Assembly: GCA_964540295.1 (NCBI GenBank)
Contig: CAZIMT010000013.1
Location: 1-33,813, forward strand
Reading direction: 5' to 3'
Origin: CAZCPB01 sp964540295
GTDB taxonomy: Bacteria > Planctomycetota > Phycisphaerae > Phycisphaerales > UBA1924
DNA length: 33,813 bases
The notes under the pieces are model-generated. The model searched no databases. It had not been told where the DNA came from and worked only from the letters and a program-made list of their open reading frames with translations. Shown here piece after piece: positions 15,543-22,144 of this stretch (positions within the stretch are counted from its first letter, which is position 1; each line of letters starts with the position of its first letter). The position numbers and the translations under genes were made by a program.

Positions 15543-16253
15543 ATGAGGAAGAACATGCTGACGATCCGCAAATCAAACGACCGAGGCCACGCCGATCACG
15601 GCTGGTTGAACACCTACCACACCTTCAGCTTCGGCGGCTATCGCGACCCCAAGCACATGAGCTTCCGCTCGCTCCGCGTCCTCAACGAGGACCGCGTCAA
15701 ACCCGGGCACGGCTTCCCGGAGCACGAGCACGACAACATGGAGATCATCTCCTATGTCGTCTCGGGGGCGCTCGAGCACAAGGACAGCCTGGGCACCGGC
15801 TCGGTGATCCGGCCTGGCGACGTCCAGCGCATGACCGCTGGCTCTGGCGTGACGCACAGCGAGTTCAACTCGTCGAAGTCCGACAGCGTCCACTTCCTGC
15901 AGATCTGGCTCTTTCCCGAGAAACGTGGGATCGAGCCCAGCTATGAGCAGAAGAACTTCTCGCTCGCCGAACGCACCGGCAGGCTGAGGCTGGTCGCGTC
16001 GCGCGACGGCGCTGACGGCTCGCTCCGCGTACACCAAGATGAAAGGCTGTTCGCGTCGATCCTGAAGCCCGGCGATCGTGTCCAGCACGAGCTTGCTTCG
16101 GCTCGGCACGCATGGGTGCAGGTGATCCGCGGCTCCATCAGCGTCAACGGCCAGGATCTGACCGCTGGCGACGGCGCGGCTCTCAGCGACGAGACACTCT
16201 TGACCATCGCGTCCAAGGGCGAAAGCGAACTGCTGGTGTTCGATCTGGCTTAG
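15543..16253 (+). CDS. Pirin-family bicupin (YhhW-like)
   Basis: The gene encodes 236 aa. The first cupin carries the metal site HGFPEHEHDNMEI and GVTHSEFNSS, with His61, His63, His105 and Glu107 in the expected places. The second cupin, from about 140, is more divergent. YhhW-type pirins can have quercetin 2,3-dioxygenase activity, but the natural substrate is usually unknown. AGGAGG lies only 3 nt before the ATG at 15543, which is too close. An in-frame ATG at 15555 (MLTIRKS), where family similarity begins, is the likelier start, giving 232 aa. The stop codon overlaps the left arm of a downstream inverted repeat. Confidence 0.93.
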   Translation: MRKNMLTIRKSNDRGHADHGWLNTYHTFSFGGYRDPKHMSFRSLRVLNEDRVKPGHGFPEHEHDNMEIISYVVSGALEHKDSLGTGSVIRPGDVQRMTAGSGVTHSEFNSSKSDSVHFLQIWLFPEKRGIEPSYEQKNFSLAERTGRLRLVASRDGADGSLRVHQDERLFASILKPGDRVQHELASARHAWVQVIRGSISVNGQDLTAGDGAALSDETLLTIASKGESELLVFDLA

Positions 16254-16340
16254 AGGCTGTTCCAGAACCAAGAAATAGCAGGCGTAGAGACGGGTTGAGA
16301 ACCCATCTCACTAGAAATTGAGGGCTCTGAAACAGACTCT
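16252..16340. repeat. Dispersed intergenic repeat, copy B, complete inverted repeat
   Basis: The left arm 16252-16269 and right arm 16323-16340 pair at 15 of 18 positions. The interior holds a small hairpin, GGGTT-GAG-AACCC (16292-16304). The segment 16292-16340 is the copy matching window positions 1-50. The element sits between convergent genes (pirin and signal peptidase), and the pirin TAG stop is shared with its first bases. It is followed by an 11-bp direct repeat, GAGGCATCTCG, at 16356 and 16372. Confidence 0.8.
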
Positions 16341-16388
16341 TCGAAAGAAAGCGTCGAGGCATCTCGACACCGAGGCATCTCGTTTGGC

Positions 16389-18074
16389 TTACCAGATAAA
16401 TCGCAGGCGGCCCGCGTCAGGCATCAGAATCTTGCCCGGGATCGGCGCGGGGAAGTAAACGAAAAACGCCTTGCCCACCAGCAGGTCGCGGTTGACCACA
16501 CCGATGGTGGGATCGACCTGCTCGGCGACCCAGCGATCAACGCTGGTCCACAACCGGCCGTCGAGGCTGGCGGGGCTGTTGTCGCCGCACGTGAAGAACT
16601 GGTTGTCGTTGAGCGTCGGCATGCGGCGCGGGTCGGCGCCCAAGGCCATGCTTTGGTTGGCCGACGCCGCTTGGTAGTGCAGGTCGCGCGAGAGCACGAG
16701 GCGTGTGACCGAGACGGGGCCGGGGCCAAATTCGATGGCGATCTTCGGCGACTGCACTGAGCGCGGGTCGGCCAATTCGCTGGGGGCCCCGGGCGCGGCC
16801 GAGTTGACGATGGAATCGACGGACTTCCCCGTGCTGTACTCGAAGCGTTGGGCGGGGGTCCAGTCGTAGCCGTTGTTGCAGACCTGTTTCCCGCCGACCC
16901 AGACCTGCAAGGCCTGATCGGCGTGCCAGAACTCGACGGTGGTGAACTCGCTGGCCTTGAGCGGGGAGGCGAGCTTGCCCGAGCCGAGCGCGATCCAGCC
17001 CGAGTCATCGGCGGCGGGGGTGCCGCTGACCGAGGCGGGCCGCATGCGAAGCGTGGCGTCCGTGCCAACGACCCGGACTTCGAACTCGTGACGGCGTGCG
17101 AACAGACGTACAGAAATAGACTGACCTTCAACGGAAGGTTTCACCGCGAACTCCACGCGCACGTCGGACACGGGGTAGATCAGCGACTGCTGGCTGCGGC
17201 CCGTCTCGTTGTACGAATAAAAATCGCGGATCGGCCAGCGCTCGGAATCCCAGGTGAGCGACGACGGCTCGGCGCTGGTGTACTCGTAGATCAGCTTGCC
17301 CTGCGTCGTCCAACCCGTGCCTCCGTTGCTGCTCTTGCTCTCGTTGCTGCCCTTGCCCTCGTATCTGGTTGATCCGATCCACGGCACGTTGAAACGCCCA
17401 CCGCCGCTGAGCGAAGCTTCGGGCGTGTACTGGCTATCGAACACCGGCTGCCACACAGACCGCTGAACCCGCTCGGGCTTGCGCGCGATCGACCAGCCGG
17501 GCTGAGACCAAGCTTCAGGAGCGTTGGCCTTAGTGTCGAGAAGTTCTTTGGCTTTGCGTGTGAAGATGTCGCCGTCGACGAGGGCGATCTGTTCGCCGGG
17601 CAGCCCGATGAGCCGCTTGATGTAGTTTTCCTGCGGGCTGAACGGGCACTTAAAGACCATGACGTCGAACCGCTCAGGGTCCATGAACGAGTAGACGGAC
17701 TTGAGCACGAAGATGCGGTCGCCCGCCCTTCGCGGCACGTTTACGCGGTCCATCGACTGCTGGGTCATGGGATCACGAACCCGGATCGGCTGGTCGCCCG
17801 GGCCGCCCTGCGTCGGCTTGGGGAACTGCGCCGCCGAGTCTGAGTACTGCCACGGTCCCACCGCCCAGGAATAGCCGGTCTCGGGGCTGGTGAAGCGCAT
17901 GTGCGCGCCCATGAGCGTGGGGGCCATCGAGCCGGTGGGGATCAAGAACGGCTCGACCACGAAGCCGCGGAACACGAACGCGACGACGAACGCGATGACG
18001 ACAGAAATGATCGTCTCTTTGATGGACGCATCGGGCGCGGCACCAGCGGCGGAGTTTGAAACAGCTTGGTTCAT
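16389..18074 (-). CDS. lepB: Signal peptidase I with large inserted beta domain
   Basis: The gene encodes 561 aa; a typical LepB has 200-330. One membrane helix lies at about 20-38. The catalytic Ser is Ser49 in PTGSMAPTL and the general base Lys is Lys153 in NYIKRLIGLPGE. The last family box appears as CGDNSPASLDGR at about 496-507. Between the Lys box and that box lie about 290 residues with a beta-rich section (DVRVEFAVKPSVEG, ISVRLFARRHEFEVRV, EFWHADQALQVWVGGK) that resembles a LamG/jelly-roll fold. The enzyme cleaves signal peptides at the outer face of the inner membrane. A start further upstream (18209) would read through a repeat, so the ATG at 18074 is used. Confidence 0.93.
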   Translation of the reverse strand: MNQAVSNSAAGAAPDASIKETIISVVIAFVVAFVFRGFVVEPFLIPTGSMAPTLMGAHMRFTSPETGYSWAVGPWQYSDSAAQFPKPTQGGPGDQPIRVRDPMTQQSMDRVNVPRRAGDRIFVLKSVYSFMDPERFDVMVFKCPFSPQENYIKRLIGLPGEQIALVDGDIFTRKAKELLDTKANAPEAWSQPGWSIARKPERVQRSVWQPVFDSQYTPEASLSGGGRFNVPWIGSTRYEGKGSNESKSSNGGTGWTTQGKLIYEYTSAEPSSLTWDSERWPIRDFYSYNETGRSQQSLIYPVSDVRVEFAVKPSVEGQSISVRLFARRHEFEVRVVGTDATLRMRPASVSGTPAADDSGWIALGSGKLASPLKASEFTTVEFWHADQALQVWVGGKQVCNNGYDWTPAQRFEYSTGKSVDSIVNSAAPGAPSELADPRSVQSPKIAIEFGPGPVSVTRLVLSRDLHYQAASANQSMALGADPRRMPTLNDNQFFTCGDNSPASLDGRLWTSVDRWVAEQVDPTIGVVNRDLLVGKAFFVYFPAPIPGKILMPDAGRLRFIW

Positions 18075-18137
18075 GCGAGAGCAAGCGTAGCCGTTGACCT
18101 CGGTCGGCTCACCGAGAGTCGATCTCAAGCACGCCGG

Positions 18138-18190
18138 CGCTTCTAGGTAGGTCGGCGTTTCCAGATAGGTCGGCTCTCCGAGCCGACTTT
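18138..18190. repeat. TAGGTCGGC repeat with perfect hairpin
   Basis: TAGGTCGGC occurs twice in tandem-like order, and the second copy runs into GTCGGCTC-TCC-GAGCCGAC (18169-18187), a perfect 8-bp stem followed by TTT on the plus strand. It lies between the PSP1-type gene and the lepB gene. Relatives occur at 3384-3400, 3457-3473 and 31032-31050. Confidence 0.8.
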
Positions 18191-18205
18191 CCTCGTCTCT
18201 ATCTC

Positions 18206-19675
18206 TCAACCCGGCGGCGGAGTTGGACCCGAGCCAGGCCCGGCGTCCGGACCCGGACCACCACCGCCAGTACCACCGCCACCACGGCGTCGGCGACGAC
18301 GACGGCCGCGCGGACCATCGGGCCGCGGCGTGCCGTCGAGCATCGGTCCATCACGCGCGGGCAGCTCGTCTCCCGGGATGTCGTTCAGATCGACGCTGTC
18401 TGGACTGTTCGCGTCGGAATGCGCTGGCGGTCGTGGCTGCGGATTCGGGCGAGGCCTTTGCCGGTCGGGGCCGCGCGAAGGGGCACCGTCGTTGCGATCT
18501 TGACGAGGGCCCGAAGGCTGTCCTGCCGACTGCCCGAGGTTCGGTCCGCCCGTAGCCCGGTCAGGCCGAGGCTCGCGCCGCGGGCCAGAGTTCGGACCCG
18601 GACCAGCGCCCGGACCAGCGCTGTTCCCGCCCGGCTCGCGCGAATCACGCCGCCTCGCATCTGGTCGCTGCGTGTCCTGCGTCGAGAAGCTCGGCATCGG
18701 CGGCGGGGTGGTGGACTTGGGCGGCGTGAGGCTTTCGACCGGCACGGCCGCGTCCACGAACTTGCCGTCCTTGTCAGGGTTGTCCATACGGACCAGCACC
18801 AACTGAGTCAGAATCTGCCCGTCGATCACCGTGCCGTCGCCCTCGGGCGTGCCGACGCGGGTCTTCTTTTTCGGCAGCTTCTTTCGCAGCGTCTCGTACG
18901 TCTCGTCCTCGTACCGCAGGCAGCACATCAGCCGCCCGCATCGGCCCGAGATCTTGAGCGGGTCGAGCGTCGCCTTCTGGATCTTGGCCGACTTCATCGA
19001 GACCGGCTTGAGAACCTTCAAAAAGTTCTTGCAGCAGCAGTGCTGCCCGCATTTTTCATAGTCGGCCGTGAGCCTGGCCTCGTCACGAGCCCCGACCTGG
19101 CGGAACTCGACGCGGGTGCGGATGTCTTCTGAGACCAGCCGACCCAGCTCGCGGAACTCCAGCCGCTGCTCGCTCTGGTAATAGATAAACACTCGCTCGT
19201 TGCCCAGCAGCGGCTCGGCGTCCACGACCTTCATGGGCAGCGCGAGCGCCTCGGCGTGACGCCGCGCGATCATCTTGATCTCGTGAGCAGACTGCTCGAC
19301 CTTGGTCTGGACCTCGAGGTCTTCAACCGTGGCGATGCGAAGCACGCGGCCCTCGGTGAAGAACGGGTAATCGCGCCCGCCCGAGTTGTCGATGTAATCG
19401 AGCATCTGCTTGCGCGAGACGCTCTTAGAGCACCCGCTGTTGGGGCACGTGCTGGTGAGCATCTCGCCCAACTCGGTGCCGCGCGGCGTGCGCACGACAA
19501 CCTTGGACCCGCAGCCAGGCTTGGCCGAGCCGTCGTACGGGAACTCGCCCACGAGCTTCATGGAGCCGTAGCGGATCACAAGAGTCTTCGGGGCTTTCAG
19601 CGCCTCGTACGTCTTGCGGTCTTGTTCTTGGAGCTTGAGGTCGGCCTCGAACTGAGGGAGCGGGAGGATGGGCAT
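18206..19675 (-). CDS. PSP1-domain protein, RicT (YaaT) type
   Basis: The gene encodes 489 aa. The PSP1 core covers about 30-320. The Cys-rich motif EKCGQHCCCKNFLKVLKPVS at 208-227 is followed by KISGRCGRLMCCLRYE at 241-256. These match the region of Bacillus RicT that helps hold iron-sulfur clusters in the RicA/RicF/RicT complex acting on RNA maturation with RNase Y. More Cys (55, 77, 82) are unusual additions. The C-terminal ~165 residues are Pro/Gly/Arg/Asp-rich and likely disordered, ending in an Arg-rich then Gly/Pro tail that could bind RNA. No RicA or RicF gene is nearby. The partner set in planctomycetes is not known to me. Confidence 0.9.
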   Translation of the reverse strand: MPILPLPQFEADLKLQEQDRKTYEALKAPKTLVIRYGSMKLVGEFPYDGSAKPGCGSKVVVRTPRGTELGEMLTSTCPNSGCSKSVSRKQMLDYIDNSGGRDYPFFTEGRVLRIATVEDLEVQTKVEQSAHEIKMIARRHAEALALPMKVVDAEPLLGNERVFIYYQSEQRLEFRELGRLVSEDIRTRVEFRQVGARDEARLTADYEKCGQHCCCKNFLKVLKPVSMKSAKIQKATLDPLKISGRCGRLMCCLRYEDETYETLRKKLPKKKTRVGTPEGDGTVIDGQILTQLVLVRMDNPDKDGKFVDAAVPVESLTPPKSTTPPPMPSFSTQDTQRPDARRRDSREPGGNSAGPGAGPGPNSGPRREPRPDRATGGPNLGQSAGQPSGPRQDRNDGAPSRGPDRQRPRPNPQPRPPAHSDANSPDSVDLNDIPGDELPARDGPMLDGTPRPDGPRGRRRRRRRGGGGTGGGGPGPDAGPGSGPTPPPG

Positions 19676-19754
19676 TGTGGTGCGGCGATCAAGGGAGTGT
19701 TATTTCGAAAAAACGAACTAGAATGGCGCGTCAATCAAGATCAAACGGCCGGGC

Positions 19755-20108
19755 TTACTTGCCCTGCTCGCGAGCCTTGGCGTCGCTGAACAGACGGGGC
19801 AGAGAAACCTTCTGATAAAGCTGGACGGTGTTGTTGTTCTCGTTGCGGTACACGCTCAGCTGCTCGTTGCGGCCGTCGAGAAGCAGAAGAATGTCCTCCG
19901 TGTTGGCGTCGCTGGTCATGATCGTGAAGCCGCCAACCTGGCTCACCTGACCGGCCGAGGCGATGTTCGAGCTGCGCCCGAACTGGGGCAGATATGCGGC
20001 GGCCTGGAACGTGATCAAGAGGATTAGGGCCGTCGCGCTCATGGTGAGGGCTCGCGAGAACGAGGCCGCAGAGTTGGTCGAGGTGTTCGAGGTTGCCGTC
20101 TGGTTCAT
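19755..20108 (-). CDS. Small membrane-anchored exported protein, paralogue 1
   Basis: The gene encodes 117 aa with start MNQTATS. A single hydrophobic segment at about 20-38 is a signal peptide or anchor. The exported part has FTIMTSDANTEDILLLLDG, then NEQLSVYRNENNN and SLPRLFSDAKAR. The order and spacing (T-hydrophobic-S, LLD, NEQ, YR, N-rich turn, L-DAKA) match the next gene upstream (20184-20504), suggesting an old duplication. No family is recognised. A longer frame from 20150 adds residues without a signal-peptide character. Its stop is 79 nt before the RicT-type gene on the same strand. Confidence 0.72.
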   Translation of the reverse strand: MNQTATSNTSTNSAASFSRALTMSATALILLITFQAAAYLPQFGRSSNIASAGQVSQVGGFTIMTSDANTEDILLLLDGRNEQLSVYRNENNNTVQLYQKVSLPRLFSDAKAREQGK

Positions 20109-20183
20109 TGCAGGAACTCCGTCGAAGGAAAATCTGAGGTTCAAAGACAATCAGCGCTGATGGATCATGCCATGACCGAACTC

Positions 20184-20504
20184 TCACCGCCCCGGCAAAG
20201 CCTTAGCGTCGGCCTCGAGGTTGCGGTACCCGATCCCCGCGAACGTCTTCTTGTTTGGGTCCCACCGAAGCGCGACCATCTCTTGGTTGACCGCGTCCAG
20301 GATGTAGACCGCGTTGACGCTTCCGATGTTCGTCTTACCCGACACCATCGTGTACTCGCCGCGCGGGCGGACCGTCACGGGCTGTTCGTCGGACGCGTCC
20401 GCGGCCCCAGGCACGAACACCACCAAACCCACCACAGCCGCCAGCAAGGCGACGTTCAGAACGATCAACCGGCGCGACGAGCCGGACCAGAGCCGCTTGG
20501 GCAT
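20184..20504 (-). CDS. Small membrane-anchored exported protein, paralogue 2
   Basis: The gene encodes 106 aa with start MPKRLWSG. A basic N-terminus precedes a hydrophobic segment at about 12-32. The exported part contains YTMVSGKTNIGSVNAVYILD, NQEMVALRWDPNKK and NLEADAKALPGR, aligning in order with the downstream neighbour. A short beta-rich domain is likely. The function is unknown. The first bases of the gene (20504 and upstream) touch the 55-bp sequence that is duplicated across the 100-N gap, so its upstream region is uncertain. Confidence 0.72.
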   Translation of the reverse strand: MPKRLWSGSSRRLIVLNVALLAAVVGLVVFVPGAADASDEQPVTVRPRGEYTMVSGKTNIGSVNAVYILDAVNQEMVALRWDPNKKTFAGIGYRNLEADAKALPGR

Positions 20505-20714
20505 GAAAACCTCCGGGAACAATGGACGCCTTACAAACCTGCCATACTTGAACCTGCCANNNNNNNNNNNNNNNNNNNNNNNNNNNNNNNNNNNNNNNNN
20601 NNNNNNNNNNNNNNNNNNNNNNNNNNNNNNNNNNNNNNNNNNNNNNNNNNNNNNNNNNNGAAAACCTCCGGGAACAATGGACGCCTTACAAACCTGCCAT
20701 ACTTGAACCTGCCA
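20505..20714. other. 100-N gap with identical 55-bp flanks
   Basis: Bases 20505-20559 and 20660-20714 are identical over all 55 positions, and exactly 100 N separate them. This is the pattern produced when two contigs that overlap by a k-mer are scaffolded without being merged. The true sequence probably has one copy and no gap. Confidence 0.9.
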
Positions 20715-20738
20715 GACTCGAACCACCGCGAACAGGAC

Positions 20739-21023
20739 TTAGTCTTGGTGCCCACGCTTGCTGGGGATCAGGTTCGCCCCGATCGCCGCCGCCGCCAGAA
20801 GCAGCATGATGGCGTAGGGAATGATGACCGGAACCTTGTCGTCGAGCTTTCCCGGGGTCGGCGCAGTGATGGCCACTTCTTTCCCCGCCCCCGGCAGACC
20901 GGTAAACTGAGCCCGGGCTGGCAAAGCAGCCAATGTTGACGCGGCAAACGCGAGCAGCACCAGCAGGGCACGGGAGGAACTTTTCATTCGTGGGTTGACG
21001 CAAGGTTTGAAGGATCGTTTCAT
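20739..21023 (-). CDS. Small exported membrane protein of unknown function
   Basis: The gene encodes up to 94 aa. After an N-terminus of Lys/Arg and Ser residues, a hydrophobic run (ALLVLLAFAASTLAALPARAQ) looks like a signal peptide with an ARAQ cleavage site. A second hydrophobic segment (VPVIIPYAIMLLLAAAAIGANLI) is a membrane anchor near the C-terminus. The ATG at 20987 (MKSSSR) may be the true start. No family is recognised. It lies upstream of the two paralogous small proteins on the same strand, so the three may form an operon of envelope proteins. Confidence 0.68.
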   Translation of the reverse strand: MKRSFKPCVNPRMKSSSRALLVLLAFAASTLAALPARAQFTGLPGAGKEVAITAPTPGKLDDKVPVIIPYAIMLLLAAAAIGANLIPSKRGHQD

Positions 21024-21155
21024 GGCGTGTTCATGCTACAGACCGCGAGCGGCCGAGTAAAGCCACCTTCAGACAGCTCACGCCGAAACACAACTCCGCC
21101 AAAGCCAAAGTCAAAACCAAGCCCCAACCCATACCCAAAGCCGAACTTCCCGAAC

Positions 21156-21899
21156 TCACGCCATCCCCAGCGTCGGCAGCCTGGGGCCAAAGTCCGGGAG
21201 CGATTCGAGCGTCGGCAGCCCGTCGGGGACTGTTCGCGGCTCGCGCGGGCCAGCGGTCAGCGGCTGGCTGATCCGCTCGAACGTGCCGGGTGCCACATGC
21301 ACCGTGCCCCAACGCGTGCTTCGCGTCCGCATCACTTTGGCGTAGTCGTCTACCGTGACCGACCGGATGGCGTACCAACGCCCGCGATGGTCAAAGATTT
21401 CCTGGAACAGCCCGTCGGGCGGTTGCTCGTCGCACCAATAAATGAACACAAACGCGGCCTTGAACTCCGGGCCAAAGAGCTCCTGCCAGGTTTGCAACGA
21501 GCGAACGTCCTCCAGCGTGACCCAGGAATCGAGCCGACCTGTCCGGGCGGCGCCGCGATTCTCTGATCCCTCGCGAGAAATCGCGCTCTTGACCGGCGAC
21601 GGTCCGCCGCGCGGCCGCCGCCCGATCCGGCGACCCTTGACCTCCACCAGCAAGTTGCTCCCCTGCCGGTCATGCCCAACCAGCCCGGCCGAGGGCTCGC
21701 CGTAGATCACAAAGTCGAAGGATTTCAGGCTAGATTCTCGCGACCCTGGCGCGCCCGGCGGCTCGTCGCGCCGCACTCGAAAAACACTGTTCTCCGGCAG
21801 CAACGCCTTGCGAGCCTCGTCCACGGCCACATAAGGGATCCGGAAAGTCCGCAGGTACAGCTCGAAGGCCTGCTCGTAGTGATGGCGACGCTGAGCCAT
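21156..21899 (-). CDS. HYExAFE-family protein with PD-(D/E)xK-like residues
   Basis: The gene encodes 247 aa starting MAQRRHHYEQAFE, which carries the HYExAFE signature. The family is known to me as planctomycete-associated and uncharacterised. The arrangement resembles a PD-(D/E)xK nuclease core: Glu9/Glu13 in helix 1, Asp62 in KSFDFVIYG, and Glu86-Val-Lys88 in NLLVEVKGRR, each on a predicted beta strand. A helix with LEDVRSLQTWQELFG and a strand FKAAFVFIYW follow. Nuclease activity is an inference from residues alone. The ATG at 21899 follows a TATGCT box by 6 nt, so the mRNA may be leaderless. Confidence 0.82.
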   Translation of the reverse strand: MAQRRHHYEQAFELYLRTFRIPYVAVDEARKALLPENSVFRVRRDEPPGAPGSRESSLKSFDFVIYGEPSAGLVGHDRQGSNLLVEVKGRRIGRRPRGGPSPVKSAISREGSENRGAARTGRLDSWVTLEDVRSLQTWQELFGPEFKAAFVFIYWCDEQPPDGLFQEIFDHRGRWYAIRSVTVDDYAKVMRTRSTRWGTVHVAPGTFERISQPLTAGPREPRTVPDGLPTLESLPDFGPRLPTLGMA

Positions 21900-21905
21900 G
21901 AGCGG

Positions 21906-21911
21906 AGCATA
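21906..21911 (-). promoter_or_regulatory. Possible -10 box (TATGCT) of the HYExAFE gene
   Basis: On the minus strand TATGCT ends 6 nt (CCGCTC) before the ATG. This matches the same arrangement at the TSUP permease gene (TAGAGT, CCGCCC, GTG). Confidence 0.5.
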
Positions 21912-21954
21912 CCAACTCGCGCAAACAAACGCCAGACCCAAAGCAAGCGTTCAC

Positions 21955-21970
21955 TGGGGGGAGGGGGGGG
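21955..21970. repeat. G-tract G6-A-G8 in a divergent promoter region
   Basis: Six G, one A and eight G lie in the 245-nt divergent space between the HYExAFE gene and the FHA kinase gene. G-runs of this length are prone to slippage and assembly error. Otherwise the region holds only the two proposed -10 boxes. Confidence 0.8.
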
Positions 21971-22133
21971 TCGCGGAGAACTCTGGAGATAGAGACAGAA
22001 AAATTCAACAGTGAGGAGGGTTATCGAAAGGCTCGCGCGCACCTCGGTCCGCGTGTCCCGAAGTCCCTGCCGTGGTGAACAATTTTTGATTGACTGACTC
22101 TCGCGCCCGGAACCACCGCCTCGTCCGCCGGGG

Positions 22134-22139
22134 TATGGT
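22134..22139 (+). promoter_or_regulatory. Possible -10 box (TATGGT) of the FHA kinase gene
   Basis: TATGGT ends 5 nt before the GTG start at 22145. No Shine-Dalgarno is present, so a leaderless message is plausible. Confidence 0.42.
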
Positions 22140-22144
22140 CCTGC

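Noticed and set aside
20505..20714. Direct repeats read as a mobile element or CRISPR-like unit
   Set aside because: Exact 55-nt identity, abutting exactly 100 N, is best explained by an unmerged contig overlap.
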